Origin: Albifimbria verrucaria
Lineage: Eukaryota > Ascomycota > Sordariomycetes > Hypocreales > Stachybotryaceae
NCBI GenBank assembly: GCA_020081605.1
Contig: JAHREC010000062.1
Coordinates: forward strand, 2,728,001-2,792,000
Direction of reading: 5' to 3'
DNA length: 64,000 nt
Positions 32,878-44,282 of this stretch are shown one piece after another. Numbering within the stretch: the stretch's first letter is position 1; every line of letters starts with the position of its first letter. A model generated the notes under the pieces. It saw only the letters and a list, made by a program, of their open reading frames with translations, was not told the origin of the DNA and ran no database searches. A program made the translations under genes and the position numbers.

Positions 32878-34418
32878 CTACACCATCAGGATACCACCAA
32901 CCAAGGCACCCATGGCCACTTGCAAAAGCGTGCTTCGCTGCCAGCCAGAGGCGGCTCCCTGAACCTCAGGGTCGTCCTGCGAGCCAGTTGGCTGCGATGG
33001 CACATAGTCAACCCATGACGTGGAGGTGAGCGTAGTAGCTTTGCCATCAGCCAAAGTCGTGGTGAGCACGTGGCGCTCAGCACTGCTAGTTGAGACAGTT
33101 CCGGTTGTGACTCTGCGTCGAGAAGAGGTGGACGCGCTTGATGAAGTTTCCTCCGCATCTGTAACGCTGTTAGTCTATATCCCGTAACGCAATTGTTTCA
33201 ATTAACATGTAAGAAATGCAAAGGTCAAAATCATGGATTGTTCAAAGCACGCAAAGTCAAAGAAACCACGTCATAGCTACTGCGCAAAAATGATCGAATT
33301 TCGTGGCTGAAGTCGAAACTGCAAGGGCCGGCTCAACATACCACTGTTGCTGGAAGAAGCCGTCGACCGGGTTGGGGAGCCAGTAGCGCTTGAAGAAGTA
33401 GTAGCGCTTGGGGTGGCTTGTGGTGAGGTAGTCGATCGCTCACCTGTAGAGGCAGCAATGGTTGGCAAAACGCGCGACGATGTGGACAGATTGGTGGTGG
33501 TAGAGGAGGAGGAAGAGGAGGAGGAAGAGGGGCAGAAGAAGTTAAAGGGGGTATCCGGCAAGGACCTACTGGAAGCAGAGGTAGACGCCGGACGGCTAGG
33601 AGAAGAAACAGGCGTCGAGGAAGCAGGTGCCTCCGACGTTCTGGACGTACCGGATGATGAGGAAGGCCTCTCGGAGGTCGATTCGACGGTGGAGCTTGGT
33701 GTGGAAGAAGTTTCTCGATCCGACGTAGTGATGACCGTGGTAGATTGCTCAGTCGAGGTAGATACCTCGGTGCTGGTGGATTCCTCGGCGCTGCTTGTGG
33801 TTGATTCAGTTTCCTGGCTGGAGGTTGTAGGCTCTGAGATTGACGAGGACTGGCTGCTGGTGGTCTCAACATCAGAGGAGGTAGTGCTCGTGGAGGTGGA
33901 CTGGGGCTCCTGGACGCTGGATGTCGTGGCACCATCAGAGGACGAGACCGAAGGAATAGGTGTCGAGGTGCTGTTGTCGCCATTCTCCTGTCGCTTGCCA
34001 AGCAAGCCTGCAACGGCGGGTTCGGCATCGGACGAATCGACGGCGACATCGGGCGATGTCTCCGTCTGCTCGGGGCAGTACTCCTCAAACATCTTGCAGA
34101 GCTCCTCCTGGGACATGGCGTGCATGGTCTTGGAGAAAGTCTCATCCTCCATCAACTCGGCCTGGCTGCCCATGTCAGAGTGTCGGTGCCTGCAGAGGAC
34201 GGTCATGAGGGCGGCTCCCTCAGGAGGGTGAAGGCGACGAAGCTGGAGAGGAAGGCGATGACAAAGAATCGCTGCACCCGGGACATCTTGGGGCGGCTCG
34301 AAGACTGTGAGCTGGTAGATGAGTGGTGCTGTCCCTTCTCACCCTGTGCGCCATTGGGCTGGTTGAGCGGGAGTCCGGCCTCCATTTCTGCGTCGCGATG
34401 CTTGTCAAAGGAAGCCAT
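32878..34418 (-). CDS. Ser/Thr-rich surface protein with N-terminal anchor and hydrophobic C-terminus
   Basis: Start MASFDKHRDAEMEAGLPLNQ, then one hydrophobic segment (RFFVIAFLSSFVAFTLL, about residues 49-65). A short region with two cysteines (EELCKMFEEYCPEQ) follows, then about 230 residues of Ser/Thr repeats (STSTTSSDVETTSS and the like, with a run of nine Ser). The C-terminus GWQRSTLLQVAMGALVGGILMV resembles a GPI-attachment signal. LLGKRQ near residue 132 is a possible Kex2 site. One intron, 33159-33341. A base is missing in the ggg at 34209-34211, where LLREP joins LMTVLCRHRHSD. Likely a heavily O-mannosylated wall or membrane protein. No family name recognised. The large plus-strand open frame opposite (33347-34231) is the complement of Ser codons. 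Confidence 0.7.
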
Positions 34419-36614
34419 TTTGGAGTTGGCGGTGATGGATGTTAGTGAGAGGCTTATGTTTATTCTGAGGCCTCGTGTAGGATCCCAGCCACCTGGCTTG
34501 GCCGATGCACACCCTCTCAAGTGGCGATAAGCGGTGGTGTCTGCAGCTGCAGGTAAAATGGGTTGGGAAGGCCAAGATGCAGCAAGGCAAATGAGAATAC
34601 ACGAGACGAGGAGTGGAGGGGGCAGCGACGGGACAGGTTAAAAAACGAGAGGAAGAGTATCGCCGGCGGCAAGGGAATTGATGTGCCGAAGCGAGGGCGA
34701 GAGTGATATAAGGCAAGGCGATGCAGATCAGAGATCAGAGGCAGGAGCAGCCGCAAGCATGCGAAACCGGGAATCGGTCAACTATAAGACGGTGCATCTG
34801 TTATCGCTCCGCTGGCCTGGTCTGGTCTGGGCTGGGCTGAGCAACGAACCGGATCGGGGAGCCTGGGCTAGGACGGACCGGGTGGATGGCGCTTGGGCCA
34901 AGCCAAGCAGGAAAAAATGGTTGGGCTGGGCTGAGCTGGACACAGACAACGAGCAGCCAGTTGGCCGGTGCTGCTTACTACGGTGCCTGTATCCGTCCCT
35001 GTACCGGTACCTGTGCCGCCACCACAGCAGCACCGTTCCGACATAGCCAGGCAAGCCAGGCCCCAAGAACCACCCGGAATGCACTGGCCGTTAGCGTTGG
35101 TACCGCCCCGTAGCGCCCCTCGGCTAGCGGATGCTCGACCGCTCGCTTCAGGCCAACCCACTAGCACGGAACCTGAGCCTGAGCCTGAGCCAGCCTGAGC
35201 CTGAGCATGACCCTTGCAACCAAGAGCCTGTATCTCCACCGTGCCATGGGCTTATGACGACAAGCTCCGGGAAAAGCAGTGCCTACGGTCATGGAGGTGA
35301 CATCAATGACCCGTAGCCATACGAGAAAATGGCAGCACCACCGAACCGAAAAAAGGGTGAAGCTCACTTAGTACTTACATGGGCGCGGTACCGAGGCAAC
35401 CGAAAGTCTCCTCGCTCTCGGCACTGCTCCCATGCTCCCATGCCACCATGCCACCACGCACGCTTCCCTACTGCACAATCGAGTGGCCAGCAGGAGAAGC
35501 TCGTATTTTTGCTTTGCTGCTAGCCAGTGCGTTGGGAGCAAGGCGGCTGTGTCGAGCCACGCCAAGCAAGCCGCTGCTTAGTGGCCAATCGTCCCAGCAA
35601 GCGTCGTGATGCCATTTGCCCGTTTCTGTAAGCCATTACTGCACTGTAGCCGCATGCTGCACATTGCTGTCGCTGCAGGGAATGGTCTCACCCTAGCCCA
35701 TGCATATTTTTGGCTCGTCAGCGCTGGTGGATCGGCACTCGATGTTTACGGTTGCTGTCCTTTGCTATACGAAGCGCAGATCATGTATGTTTTGTAGGGG
35801 CGGAAAACGGAAAAGCAAGAAGAAAAGAAAAAACTCCGAGCCAATGTCCATATTTGTCCATGTCTCACCAGAATGCTTACGTAGCAGCGCTACGAGGAGG
35901 ATTCTCATATAAATCTCACCCATTCCAGAAGGCCGTCGGATCGGATTAGCGTCAACGGCCCATGATGAAGAAACCAGGAAAATATGCTCCGTGCAGGATG
36001 GGATTCTGATGCATGCACGGCAAAAACACCAGCCCGGCCGGGTTGAAACAAACCACGTTTCCTTCTTCGCCTTCCGTCAAGCCAACCCACGAACCGCACG
36101 TGATGCGCAAGATGACAGTCAACCAGCCCACTCACTGCGTCTGCGGCCGGTTGCTGGACTGGACCGTAATGCACATGCAAAATGAGTTGAGTTATCTTTT
36201 AGTGCACGATGCTGCTGTTTGTGGTGCGTTTTATCCATGGCTCAGTGGAGACAGGCCAAGCTGTCAATCTTTCATGTGATAGCACTGAATGTACCTACTG
36301 CTGGAGGTTTGTACCGACTGCCACCTGTAAGAGAGCATCGCTGCCGCGTAACCTCCAATAGCCAGCCCTACGTCTTTTCCCTACCACCTCCATACCTACC
36401 TCATCCCTACGCAAATGCGCATTCTTGACCATCACACACGTACGTGATCTACGGGTTCTCTCGATACCTGCCACGGCCAGCGTCAATCCACTCGCTCTCA
36501 GGCGCTGCGCTGCGCTCTGCTGTCTTCTGTTCTCCCCTCTGCTGTCTGTGCGGTGCGCATCCCATTCATGGGCACCCTCGATGTTCTGCCTCGCACCCGC
36601 ACGTCCGTCTCGTC
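34419..36614. other. 2.2 kb non-coding region, divergent promoters
   Basis: Lies between the starts of the Ser/Thr-rich protein and SEC59. Contains GGGCTGGGCTGAG-type and CCTGAG repeats and GGTACC-rich patches. Many short overlapping frames on both strands, none with coding character. Confidence 0.5.
35171..35208. repeat. CCTGAG hexamer tandem repeat
   Basis: About six imperfect copies of CCTGAG/CCAGCCTGAG in non-coding DNA. Confidence 0.8.
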
Positions 36615-39324
36615 ATGCTCGAGCCTCCCAGCAATGAGTCCCCAGCGGTGTTGAACCCGAGGACCGCGATCGCCCGCCGATTCTGACCCGGTCGCCCCAT
36701 CCATACCACCACCAAAGCTCCGAGCTGCCGTCGCTATCCGACCACTTCTCCCTCAGCGCAGCCTCCACATTCGTCTCGCAGGAGAGCGGCGACGGCAAGC
36801 CCTCCCAGACTCGATTATCCTCTTTCTCCAAAGAGTCTTCCCAGACCAGCGACAGTGGCACCGAGGCCGACGATGAGCATTTCCTCAAGGGCCTGCCCGC
36901 GCCCAGGGTGAGGCTGCACAAGGGCCTTCGCGGCCACAACGAGCCCCTCTCCGGCACCTCGACACCCCAACAGTCCCCGGATCCTCAAGAAGACATTGCT
37001 GGCGCATCCGTCCGCGCTAAGCCCTTGCCTTTGGCGCAAGATTCGGATTCGAAACGGCTCATATCTGTGCTTCGAAAGAACAAGGTTGTCGTCAGAAGAA
37101 TCACTGAAGCGGGCATCATTGGTACCCTTGGTTGCATAGTATGTGCCAACACTGAGGTCTCGCCATTGGCCCATGCGCTATCAAAAGGTACACTCCTTCT
37201 GAACTTCCTATGCACTCGTCTTGCTCACCTTCGGCTGGTAGACCTAAAACACCTCGCGTTGCTCTACGCCGCTTTAATCGCCCTCTACCCCTCTCCATTA
37301 TCGCATGGGCGCGCCGGACGCAGCGACAATCAAAAGGCAGCATCTTTAAGATCCCGTCCAACTTCGACCCTGCTCCTCTCCTCTATCCTCCCGCCATTAC
37401 TCTGTTCGTCTCATTGCTCGTCGCGGTCAACAACCATGCCGTCATACTCCCCAACATAATCTTAAGCATCTGTGCAGCACCTCCGGAGCTTATTCCACAG
37501 ATCGACATACTCTCCTCGTATAACGTTTCCCATTGGATGCTGTCTTGTTTGCCGTTAATATGGCCTGTCGGGCAGCTGGCTCCTACGACCTACACTCCTG
37601 GCTCGGCGTTTCTCCCAGCAGAAATCCTCGTATTGCTCTACCCTCTTCACAAGACGCTTTGCAATGTCCTACATCATCTTACGACAACCAGCTTGCTCAC
37701 GGCTGAGCTTCAGCTCCTTTCCGTTGCTCTGATCAATACACTAATTCTTGCATCTTCGCCGCAAATGCAGATTCTCAAGTCTTTACTATGGGGAGGTGGA
37801 CTTGGTATCATCATCTTCTGTGGCGCCGTCATAAGATGGGGAATCACACTGGCAAGAGTGCCTAAGTGGCGGTTCCAGAAAACCAATGTGCCTCGAAATC
37901 GTCAGTTCGGGGCTCTCCTGGCGAGAGCCTTTTCCTGGCGCAAGGTCAGGCATGAGCTACTGGGATCTACCCACGACCAAACCATGTCGGAAGTGTCCTG
38001 TTCATCCGGAGACGAAGATTCTCACATATTTAGTGGTCCACATAGAGTCCGTACATTCGGCCTTGCAGCGCCTTCAGTAGAGGCAGATACTGCTCCTTCG
38101 TCAAGCAACTTTGAGAAACTGTCACAGATGCAGCCCATTAGCCGGAGGCACACATTGCCCTTTCTTGATAAATCGCCAAAGAAAAACGCATCACATACCC
38201 CTTCAGGACGGCGAAAGCGGGCGGTTTCTATATCAGTCCGACCGTATCTCAAACTCACGTACGGTCAAGCCGTTGCTAGGAAATGGGCTTATGCCATATA
38301 CGTATACATCTCAATAATAGTGATTGTTCTGGTTGGGATTAGAACATACATCGAAAAGTTTGCCCTTAACGGCAACGAGCCCATAGGGTGGGCTCTTGGC
38401 TACTCTTTGGGAACCTGCCTTGGTTCCGGTTCAAGGTCATCATGGCAAGTTTGGACAACTGGATCTGCCTGCCTCCAAGACCTGCGATGGCGACGGAGAA
38501 ACACTGCCATTCGGGCTGGGTAGAGCATGTTCGCCACAGCGACTTTGGTGAAGCTAACACGCGATTGATTATCAGCGGTTACTGGGTTGTCATCCTTATT
38601 ACTGGACTTTTGGTAGTCTTCCAACTCCAAAGGACTTTTGAGGTTGATACAAGGCGCAAGGTCTTCCATTTTATGATGGTCGGCATGCTGCTTCCGGCCA
38701 CATTTGTCGACCCGGCGTTTGTCGCTCTCGCCTTGTCTATTGTGTTGGCTATCTTCCTGTTCCTGGACCTGATGCGGGCTAGTCAGCTGCCCCTCTCTCC
38801 AAACCTATTGCCTCGTTTTTGGCGCCGTATGTGGACGGAAGAGACTTTCGTGGTCCTGTCGTTATCTCGCACATCTTTCTCCTCATCGGTTGTGCGATTC
38901 CCCTATGGCTAGCCCTTGCTTCGCTGACCCGTACCGGCACCGACTACGCAGCCGGCTGGGAGATCCCTACAAGAGACGTGAGCATGGTCAGCGGCGTCAT
39001 CTGTGTTGGACTCGGCGATGCGGCAGCCTCGTTAATTGGGCGACGCTTCGGACACCGCAAGTGGCTTTGGGGCGGTGGGAAGAGTCTGGAGGAAGCGTGG
39101 CATTCATAGTCGCTGTATTTGCAGGATTAATGGCAGCGAGCTTATGGCTCCGCATCGGCGGCTGGCCGGTCACGGGAAGCGAGCTAGACATTCTAACGAG
39201 TGTCCGTAATGCAGGTGTCTGTGCCTCCATGGCCAGTCTTACGGAGGCGGTGCTGACGGGCGGCAACGACAACGTCATTGTGCCGGTGGTGCTTTGGACC
39301 TGTGTCAAAAGTCTTGGAGCGTAA
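36615..39324 (+). CDS. SEC59: Dolichol kinase Sec59, frame broken several times
   Basis: Polytopic ER enzyme that phosphorylates dolichol with CTP, feeding N-glycosylation, O-mannosylation and GPI synthesis. Start MLEPPSNESPAVLN, a disordered Ser-rich N-terminus, then many helices. The conserved C-terminal half includes WVEHVRHSDFGEANTRLIIS, RRKVFHFMMVGMLLP, YVDGRDFRGPVVISHIFLLI, ICVGLGDAAASLIGRRFG, HRKWLWGGGKSLEGS and SLTEAVLTGGNDN. The CTP-binding GDAAAS and KSLEGS blocks are intact. One-base gaps are inferred at 36656-36658 (ccc), 37332-37335 (aaaa), 38406-38408 (ttt), 38816-38820 (ttttt) and 39091-39092 (gg). A possible 54-nt in-frame intron lies near 37188-37241. About 900 residues, usual for filamentous fungi. 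Essential in yeast. Convergent with ORC2. Confidence 0.88.
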
Positions 39325-39508
39325 CTATAATATGGTTGGCGTTGGGTGTTTGCTTCTCGCTTAGAAGGGTATATAGATGCATCATGGAGCCAGTGTACGG
39401 ATATGAGTGACGCCAACACGAATTGATATGACCTTTGTCTTCTATATAGTGTTCCCGTCTGTGCGCCAGTGTCCTTGGTATCAATGCTTCTAAAATCGTA
39501 CAGCGGCG

Positions 39509-41282
39509 TTATCCCATTAAGTCCTCTAGGATCGCCTCCAGCTCCTCCTTCTTGAACGGGACGCTTAGCAGCTCTGTTCCTAGCGCGTCCTTGTAGCTCG
39601 TTATCATTTGATGGTCGTGGAATCTAATAAATGTCAGTGAGTTGCTATAATGGGCAAGGCGTGAACGGCTTACTCCTTCAGCAGTGTCCGGAAGGCGACT
39701 TCGGAACTGCATATGAATTCCTCCACGGCCTTGTTGTACAGCATCCTGTACTCTACACCCTCGGGGTCTTCGCCGATCATGCCACCGCCGTTTTCTTCCA
39801 TGGCAACGAGAACCTCCCCAACGAGCAAGCGGAACAAGTTCTTGGCGTTCTCAGGCAGACTCTTGAGGACGAATGCAACACCTTCTCTTCCGTTGATACG
39901 GTGAGCCTTTCGGCCTAGTAGTTCGTGCACCTCGTCAACGACGTCGAGCTCGACGGTCAGGGGCACAAAGGTAGTGCAATCGTGAAAGACGAAATTAAAG
40001 GCGGAGCGCAGTCCGACATCCCAAAGCAAGGGAAGTCAGGCGTATCGGCAGAGCAAACCAGCTTCACGCGGTGGTGGGACGCCAGTTGTGCGAGGGCAGC
40101 CTGTGTACCAGGCTTACGCAGAGGGGCGGCGTCGATAGAGTTGACGATGAGAGTGAGCCATGTGTCCGTGGCATTGAGGTGCGAAGTGATCTGCTGAGCC
40201 ATGAGGGTAGGCTGGGAGATTGGTATCCTTTGAGACGGGCTCACAGCGGATCCGATAACACTGAGAACCTCACGGATCGTCGTAGTATCTGTGTAACCAT
40301 TCACAATCACGGTTTTACTCCTCTCTTTATGCGCCTCCTTAGAGTATAGATGCTTCGCGAACTTGCGCAGCAGCGCACGCTTCGAGCCGTAGCCATACAG
40401 GCAGAGATTGAAGCCGTGCATTGCCTCAAATGCCCATTGAGGAACGACTCTGCATGTAATGACTGGAGGTATTCGACATCTGGCTCGTGACGGTCCTTGT
40501 AGGTACGGAGAATGGAGAAGTATTCCTCATGAGAGAGCAGTGATAGCGACGAAAGATTGTTGTCTGACGTTTTCGGCCGTCCGGGTTTGTTATGAACAAA
40601 ATATTGTTCATGCGGTGGGAGATCTCGAGGCGGCGTAGGTGACTTTATCCGCTTGGGGCGACCTCGTCGTTTCTGTGTCTTCGATGGCGTTGCAGCCTCC
40701 TCACCAGCCGTTGAGTCTTGCGTCAGCCCATCTGTCTCGACATCGTCTTCGTCCTCGGCGTCGCTTGACTCGTAAATCTCCCTTGCCAGCCCGTCGTAGT
40801 CTTCCTCGTCGTCGCTGATGTTGCTCGTGATGTTCTCTATGAGCGCTCTTGCACTCTTCTTGCGAGCAGACCTATCTGCAGCCTGCTTTCGAGGGGTGGT
40901 AAAGGCAGAATCGACGCCCCGGGTTGGTGTCTCTGGGTTCACTATACGTGCTTTTCTTCCGGAAGGGGTTTCGTTGGGTTTCGAAGCTTTCGGGGGCGTC
41001 CTCGTCGTCGAGGAGTTGCCTGGGGGTGCTGACACTTTTGCTTGGAGATGCATCTTGGCCATTTTTCTCGTGCAGCGACAGTTTACCATTGGGCGTCGCA
41101 TCCAAGTCGTCGGTATCGGTATAATCTCCGTTCACTGCCAGAAAGTCCGCCCGACGTCGTTTAGTAGGCGTCTCGTCGATTTCTGGAACGGTCTCAAGCT
41201 CGTCGATGGCCCTTTTCCGCAGGCTTGTGAACACATCCTCCTCTGAGTCTTGCTCGGGCGCCATCGCCTGTTCCGACGACAT
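39509..41282 (-). CDS. ORC2: Origin recognition complex subunit 2
   Basis: Subunit of the six-protein complex that marks replication origins. The N-terminus is charged and disordered (MSSEQAMAPEQDSEED, AT-hook-like KTQKRRGRPKRIKSP and KPGRPKTSD). The conserved AAA-like C-terminal domain includes WAFEAMHGFNLCLYGYGSKR, KTVIVNGYTDTTTIREVL, LIVNSIDAAPLRKPGTQ, HRVKLVCSADTPDFP, LWDVGLRSAFNFVFHDCTTF and ELEAILEDLMG. Exon 2 is 39509-39623, after intron 39624-39673. One-base gaps are inferred at 40976-40978 and 40965-40968 (two close runs), 40441-40442 and 40030-40032. About 585 residues. It shares a 340-bp promoter with GEP4. Confidence 0.9.
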
Positions 41283-41622
41283 GGCTTGGCCGTTGCTTTC
41301 GGAGTTTATTGTTTAGTCCGATCGAAACGCTATGTGGTCTGGCTCAAAGTTCGTTGTGAGCAATTCGGGTTGTCGTGGAGCTGAGGCTTGGTTCACATGA
41401 AAATGCCCAGCGCGTCCTGACGCGACTTTGGCTGGATCGATAAGGAGGTACTTGCAGCTGCACCAGTTTGCTAGCTCCATGCAGTGGTGGTGAGACCCTG
41501 CTTGTACCTTAGCCTCACGTCACTTTCTTGTCCTTCCCTGTTGAAAAGGCCGTCAAATCCACCGTCATCACATGTGCGCATTTCCTCTATTAAACGATAA
41601 ATCGCCTCACAGTATAGCGGCC
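41283..41622. promoter_or_regulatory. Divergent promoter, ORC2 and GEP4
   Basis: 340 bases between two starts. No specific motif recognised. Confidence 0.5.
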
Positions 41623-42372
41623 ATGAATCTCAATCTATCGGCATCGCTCAACATCTTCAAGTTGCTGTTCAAGCCAAGTCTATGTCTACCTCACCACACA
41701 GCCTCAACTTTTAATGAGCTCCCCATTCCGTTGGACAAAGGCCTCCAGGCCACGGGCCGAAAGGCCAATATCAAGGCCGTTGTTCTAGATAAAGACGACT
41801 GCTTTGCGTATCCGGATAGTATTGAGGTTTATCCAGCTTACAAGGTACCCGTTCTGAGATGTGAATATCTGTCAATAAACTTATAATAGCAAAGGAACAT
41901 TTCGAGGCACTGAAGGCTGCTTATCCTGGGAAGCGCTTACTTGTCGTGTCTAACACCGCCGGCGCCACGAGCTGGGACAAGCAGATGAAGCTAGCTGAAG
42001 AGGTCGAGAAGAACACGGGAGTTGTTGTCCTGCACCACTCAACCAAAAAGCCTGGGTGCGGCCAGGAAATCATGGAATACTTCCGCAACCATCCCGAGAC
42101 TGGCGTGACCGACCCGGCCCACATCGCAGTAGTAGGCGACAGGCTGACGACAGATATGATGCTGGCAAATCTCATGGGCTCTTGGGGTTTCTGGTTACGG
42201 GACGGAGTGGTCCCGATGAAGCAAAAGAATATCGTGAGTCGCTGACATTTTGCGGGCCATATGCGCAAAGACTGACTTGTTACAGTTCTCAAGAATGGAA
42301 AGGCCGTTGGCTTCGTTCCTTCAAGGAAGAGGAATTGACCCTCCCGAGCCTGTCAGCCCATTTGAGGAGTGA
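41623..42372 (+). CDS. GEP4: Mitochondrial phosphatidylglycerophosphatase Gep4
   Basis: HAD-superfamily phosphatase converting phosphatidylglycerophosphate to phosphatidylglycerol in cardiolipin synthesis, on the matrix side of the inner membrane. The start MNLNLSASLNIFKLLF is followed by the conserved LFKPSLCLPHH. HAD motif I is in VVLDKDDCFAYP, motif II in LLVVSNTAG, then HSTKKPGCGQEIMEYF, and motif IV VVGDRLTTDMMLANLMG. Exons 41623-41844, 41895-42233 and 42286-42372. The first acceptor (AAAG at 41891-41894) is unusual in lying just after a TAG, but only it keeps the frame AYK|EHFEALK. About 215 residues. No frame break. Confidence 0.92.
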
Positions 42373-42776
42373 ATAACAGTACTGTACGATAATAATCTAA
42401 TAAAGGCCCATGGTCATGGGCTTTGCCTTCTGCTTCCCGCAAGTGTCTAGTTGTGCGTGATTCACTGCTATACAATGCACGCCGAAGACGCTATTGGTGG
42501 CGTTCAATGCTAGCCATGCATCTTGAATGAAGCAGGCAATATGCGAGAGGCTCCAATATGTTTGTCTTTGGAGTATAAATATTGTGCGTTCAGTCCCTTG
42601 CAGCTCTTCCGAGCCGATCCTTTGCCAGCTCGTCGTGTATTCCCACTGTCATCCTGCGATAACTCAGCAACTGTCCCACGGCTTTCATTTGGCCTTGGCT
42701 CTCTGTAGCTCTCATATCTGTGACATTTTCCTTCTCCATTTCTTCAATTCATCCACAACCCCAGCAAGTGGCCATC
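42373..42776. other. Intergenic, no gene seen
   Basis: 404 bases between tandem genes. CT-rich just before 42777, as in a leader. Confidence 0.45.
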
Positions 42777-43269
42777 ATGGGCGGCAAGACGTGGTCTGAG
42801 CAAGAAGAGGAGTACTTCTGGGAGGTTATTGTACCAAGCTCCCCAAAGGCTGCCAAGAAGCATGACCGGGACTACAGCTGGGCCCAATGCGCCTGCATGA
42901 TGCAGCAGGCGATGGGGAAGAATGCTCGCCGCAAGTATACGACTCTGATGTTATGTACGTGCTACCTAGTCATGGCGAGTTTCTGTGCTAATGGGCCCAG
43001 TTGAGCATTATTTCCAGAATGTCAATACGGGCCACAAATCTCCTTGTGCTGGAAAGTTCGTTAAGGAGCATATGCGCCACCTTGGTCAGTGACTCTGATC
43101 CTTATTGATTTTGTTTTTCTTTGGGCTAATGGCGAGCAAAGAGTTGGAAAAAGGTAGACTCAGCCCGGAGCTGCCAGCTCGGCCTGGCATACGGCGCACT
43201 AGGAAACTTGCTCTCAGAGCTGTCAAGTCGGAGCCATCGATGAACTCGAAACAAAAGTCCACAATTTGA
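42777..43269 (+). CDS. Small SANT/Myb-like hypothetical protein
   Basis: Three exons, 42777-42954, 43001-43084 and 43142-43269, give about 129 residues. The N-terminal part GGKTWSEQEEEYFWEVIVP with WAQCACMMQQAMGKNARRKY and LFEHYFQNVNTGHKSP resembles a single Myb/SANT-type helix bundle (spaced aromatic residues, W...W). The C-terminal 40 residues are basic (RPGIRRTRKLALRAVKSEP), suiting nuclear location. Introns have GTACGT and GTCAGT donors with AG acceptors, and joins are exact (LFEHYF, HLELEKG). Small proteins of this kind are common in filamentous ascomycetes without assigned roles. DNA binding is inference only. Confidence 0.65.
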
Positions 43270-44282
43270 GTAACATTACTGTGGGGTTCCTAGCTGTTGA
43301 TCAATCGGGGATGACACATGGGTTGCCGTGGCCTCACAGTAAGACATGTACTTTGGGGGATTAGTTGATTGTGTATCAATGGCGAGACGGCAACTTGGAG
43401 TAAATGGAAAGAATAAGGGCTTGTTGCAATTGAAGTGGTCAAGAATCGGTATAATTCTTCAGACTGACTGGGCAGAGATTAGTTGCGTAGTCAAAGTTGA
43501 GCTGATCCCTGTTTCATCAACATGTCGTCTCACCCATGGATGAAATGAACCAAGCAATTCATACTAGACGGCTGTGTAAGAGGCACTTCACAGGAGCACT
43601 GTTCATGTAAAATGCGCGAGAACATGATAGACAACCCTCTAGCTCTGTAATTAATCACCAAATTTACGACGATCAAGTCTGCATTTCGGAGGAGTTCCGC
43701 ACCGAAAGTTCTACAGGATTTTTGCCTGTACCAGGATGTCATAAAACTGGTTCAGGATATTAAGATGTGGGGTTGTTGAAGGTATCGTGTGTTACGTAAC
43801 CAGGCCTAGACTCTGCCGGCTGGAGTTAGTTGGCTTGGTTGGTTGTCGCTGGAGCTCCTGCCCTGTAACAATTCAACTCCCTGCAGGATCTAGTGCCACA
43901 AAAGGAGCCAATGATGGTTGCGGCCTCCTTCCTAGCCTGACGTCCGTGGACGCTTGTGTCAAACGAAACCCTTCTCCTATACTCCTGCATCTTCTCTCCC
44001 CATTTGCACGAAGCGCAGCAGACACAAGTGACCTTTGTCTGTAATTGCACTCCTAATTTAATCTCACCGCGCTCGCCGATTCGCGACTCCTTCGGCTCGC
44101 TCCTCGACCGGTATACCCACGTCCTAGAGCTCACGGCGCCGGCCACCGCTTTCGATCGACCGAACCCGCGCTTCTGCCGTTATGGGAGGTTGCTGAGAGG
44201 CATACGGACACTGGATTCGCATATCGGATACGGGGCGTTGCGCATCTAATTAACGACCGCCATCGAGACGCACATCGCCGCA
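43270..44282. other. Intergenic and leader of permease gene
   Basis: 1013 bases. The final 300 bases are CT-rich (43966-44005) and likely hold the transcription start of the permease. No supported gene in the rest. Confidence 0.45.

Noticed and set aside
33347..34231. 294-codon plus-strand open frame opposite the Ser/Thr-rich gene
   Set aside because: It is the complement of Ser/Thr codon runs (poly-Glu and Val/Asp-rich text), has no family features, and the minus strand has anchor, intron and stop in sensible places.
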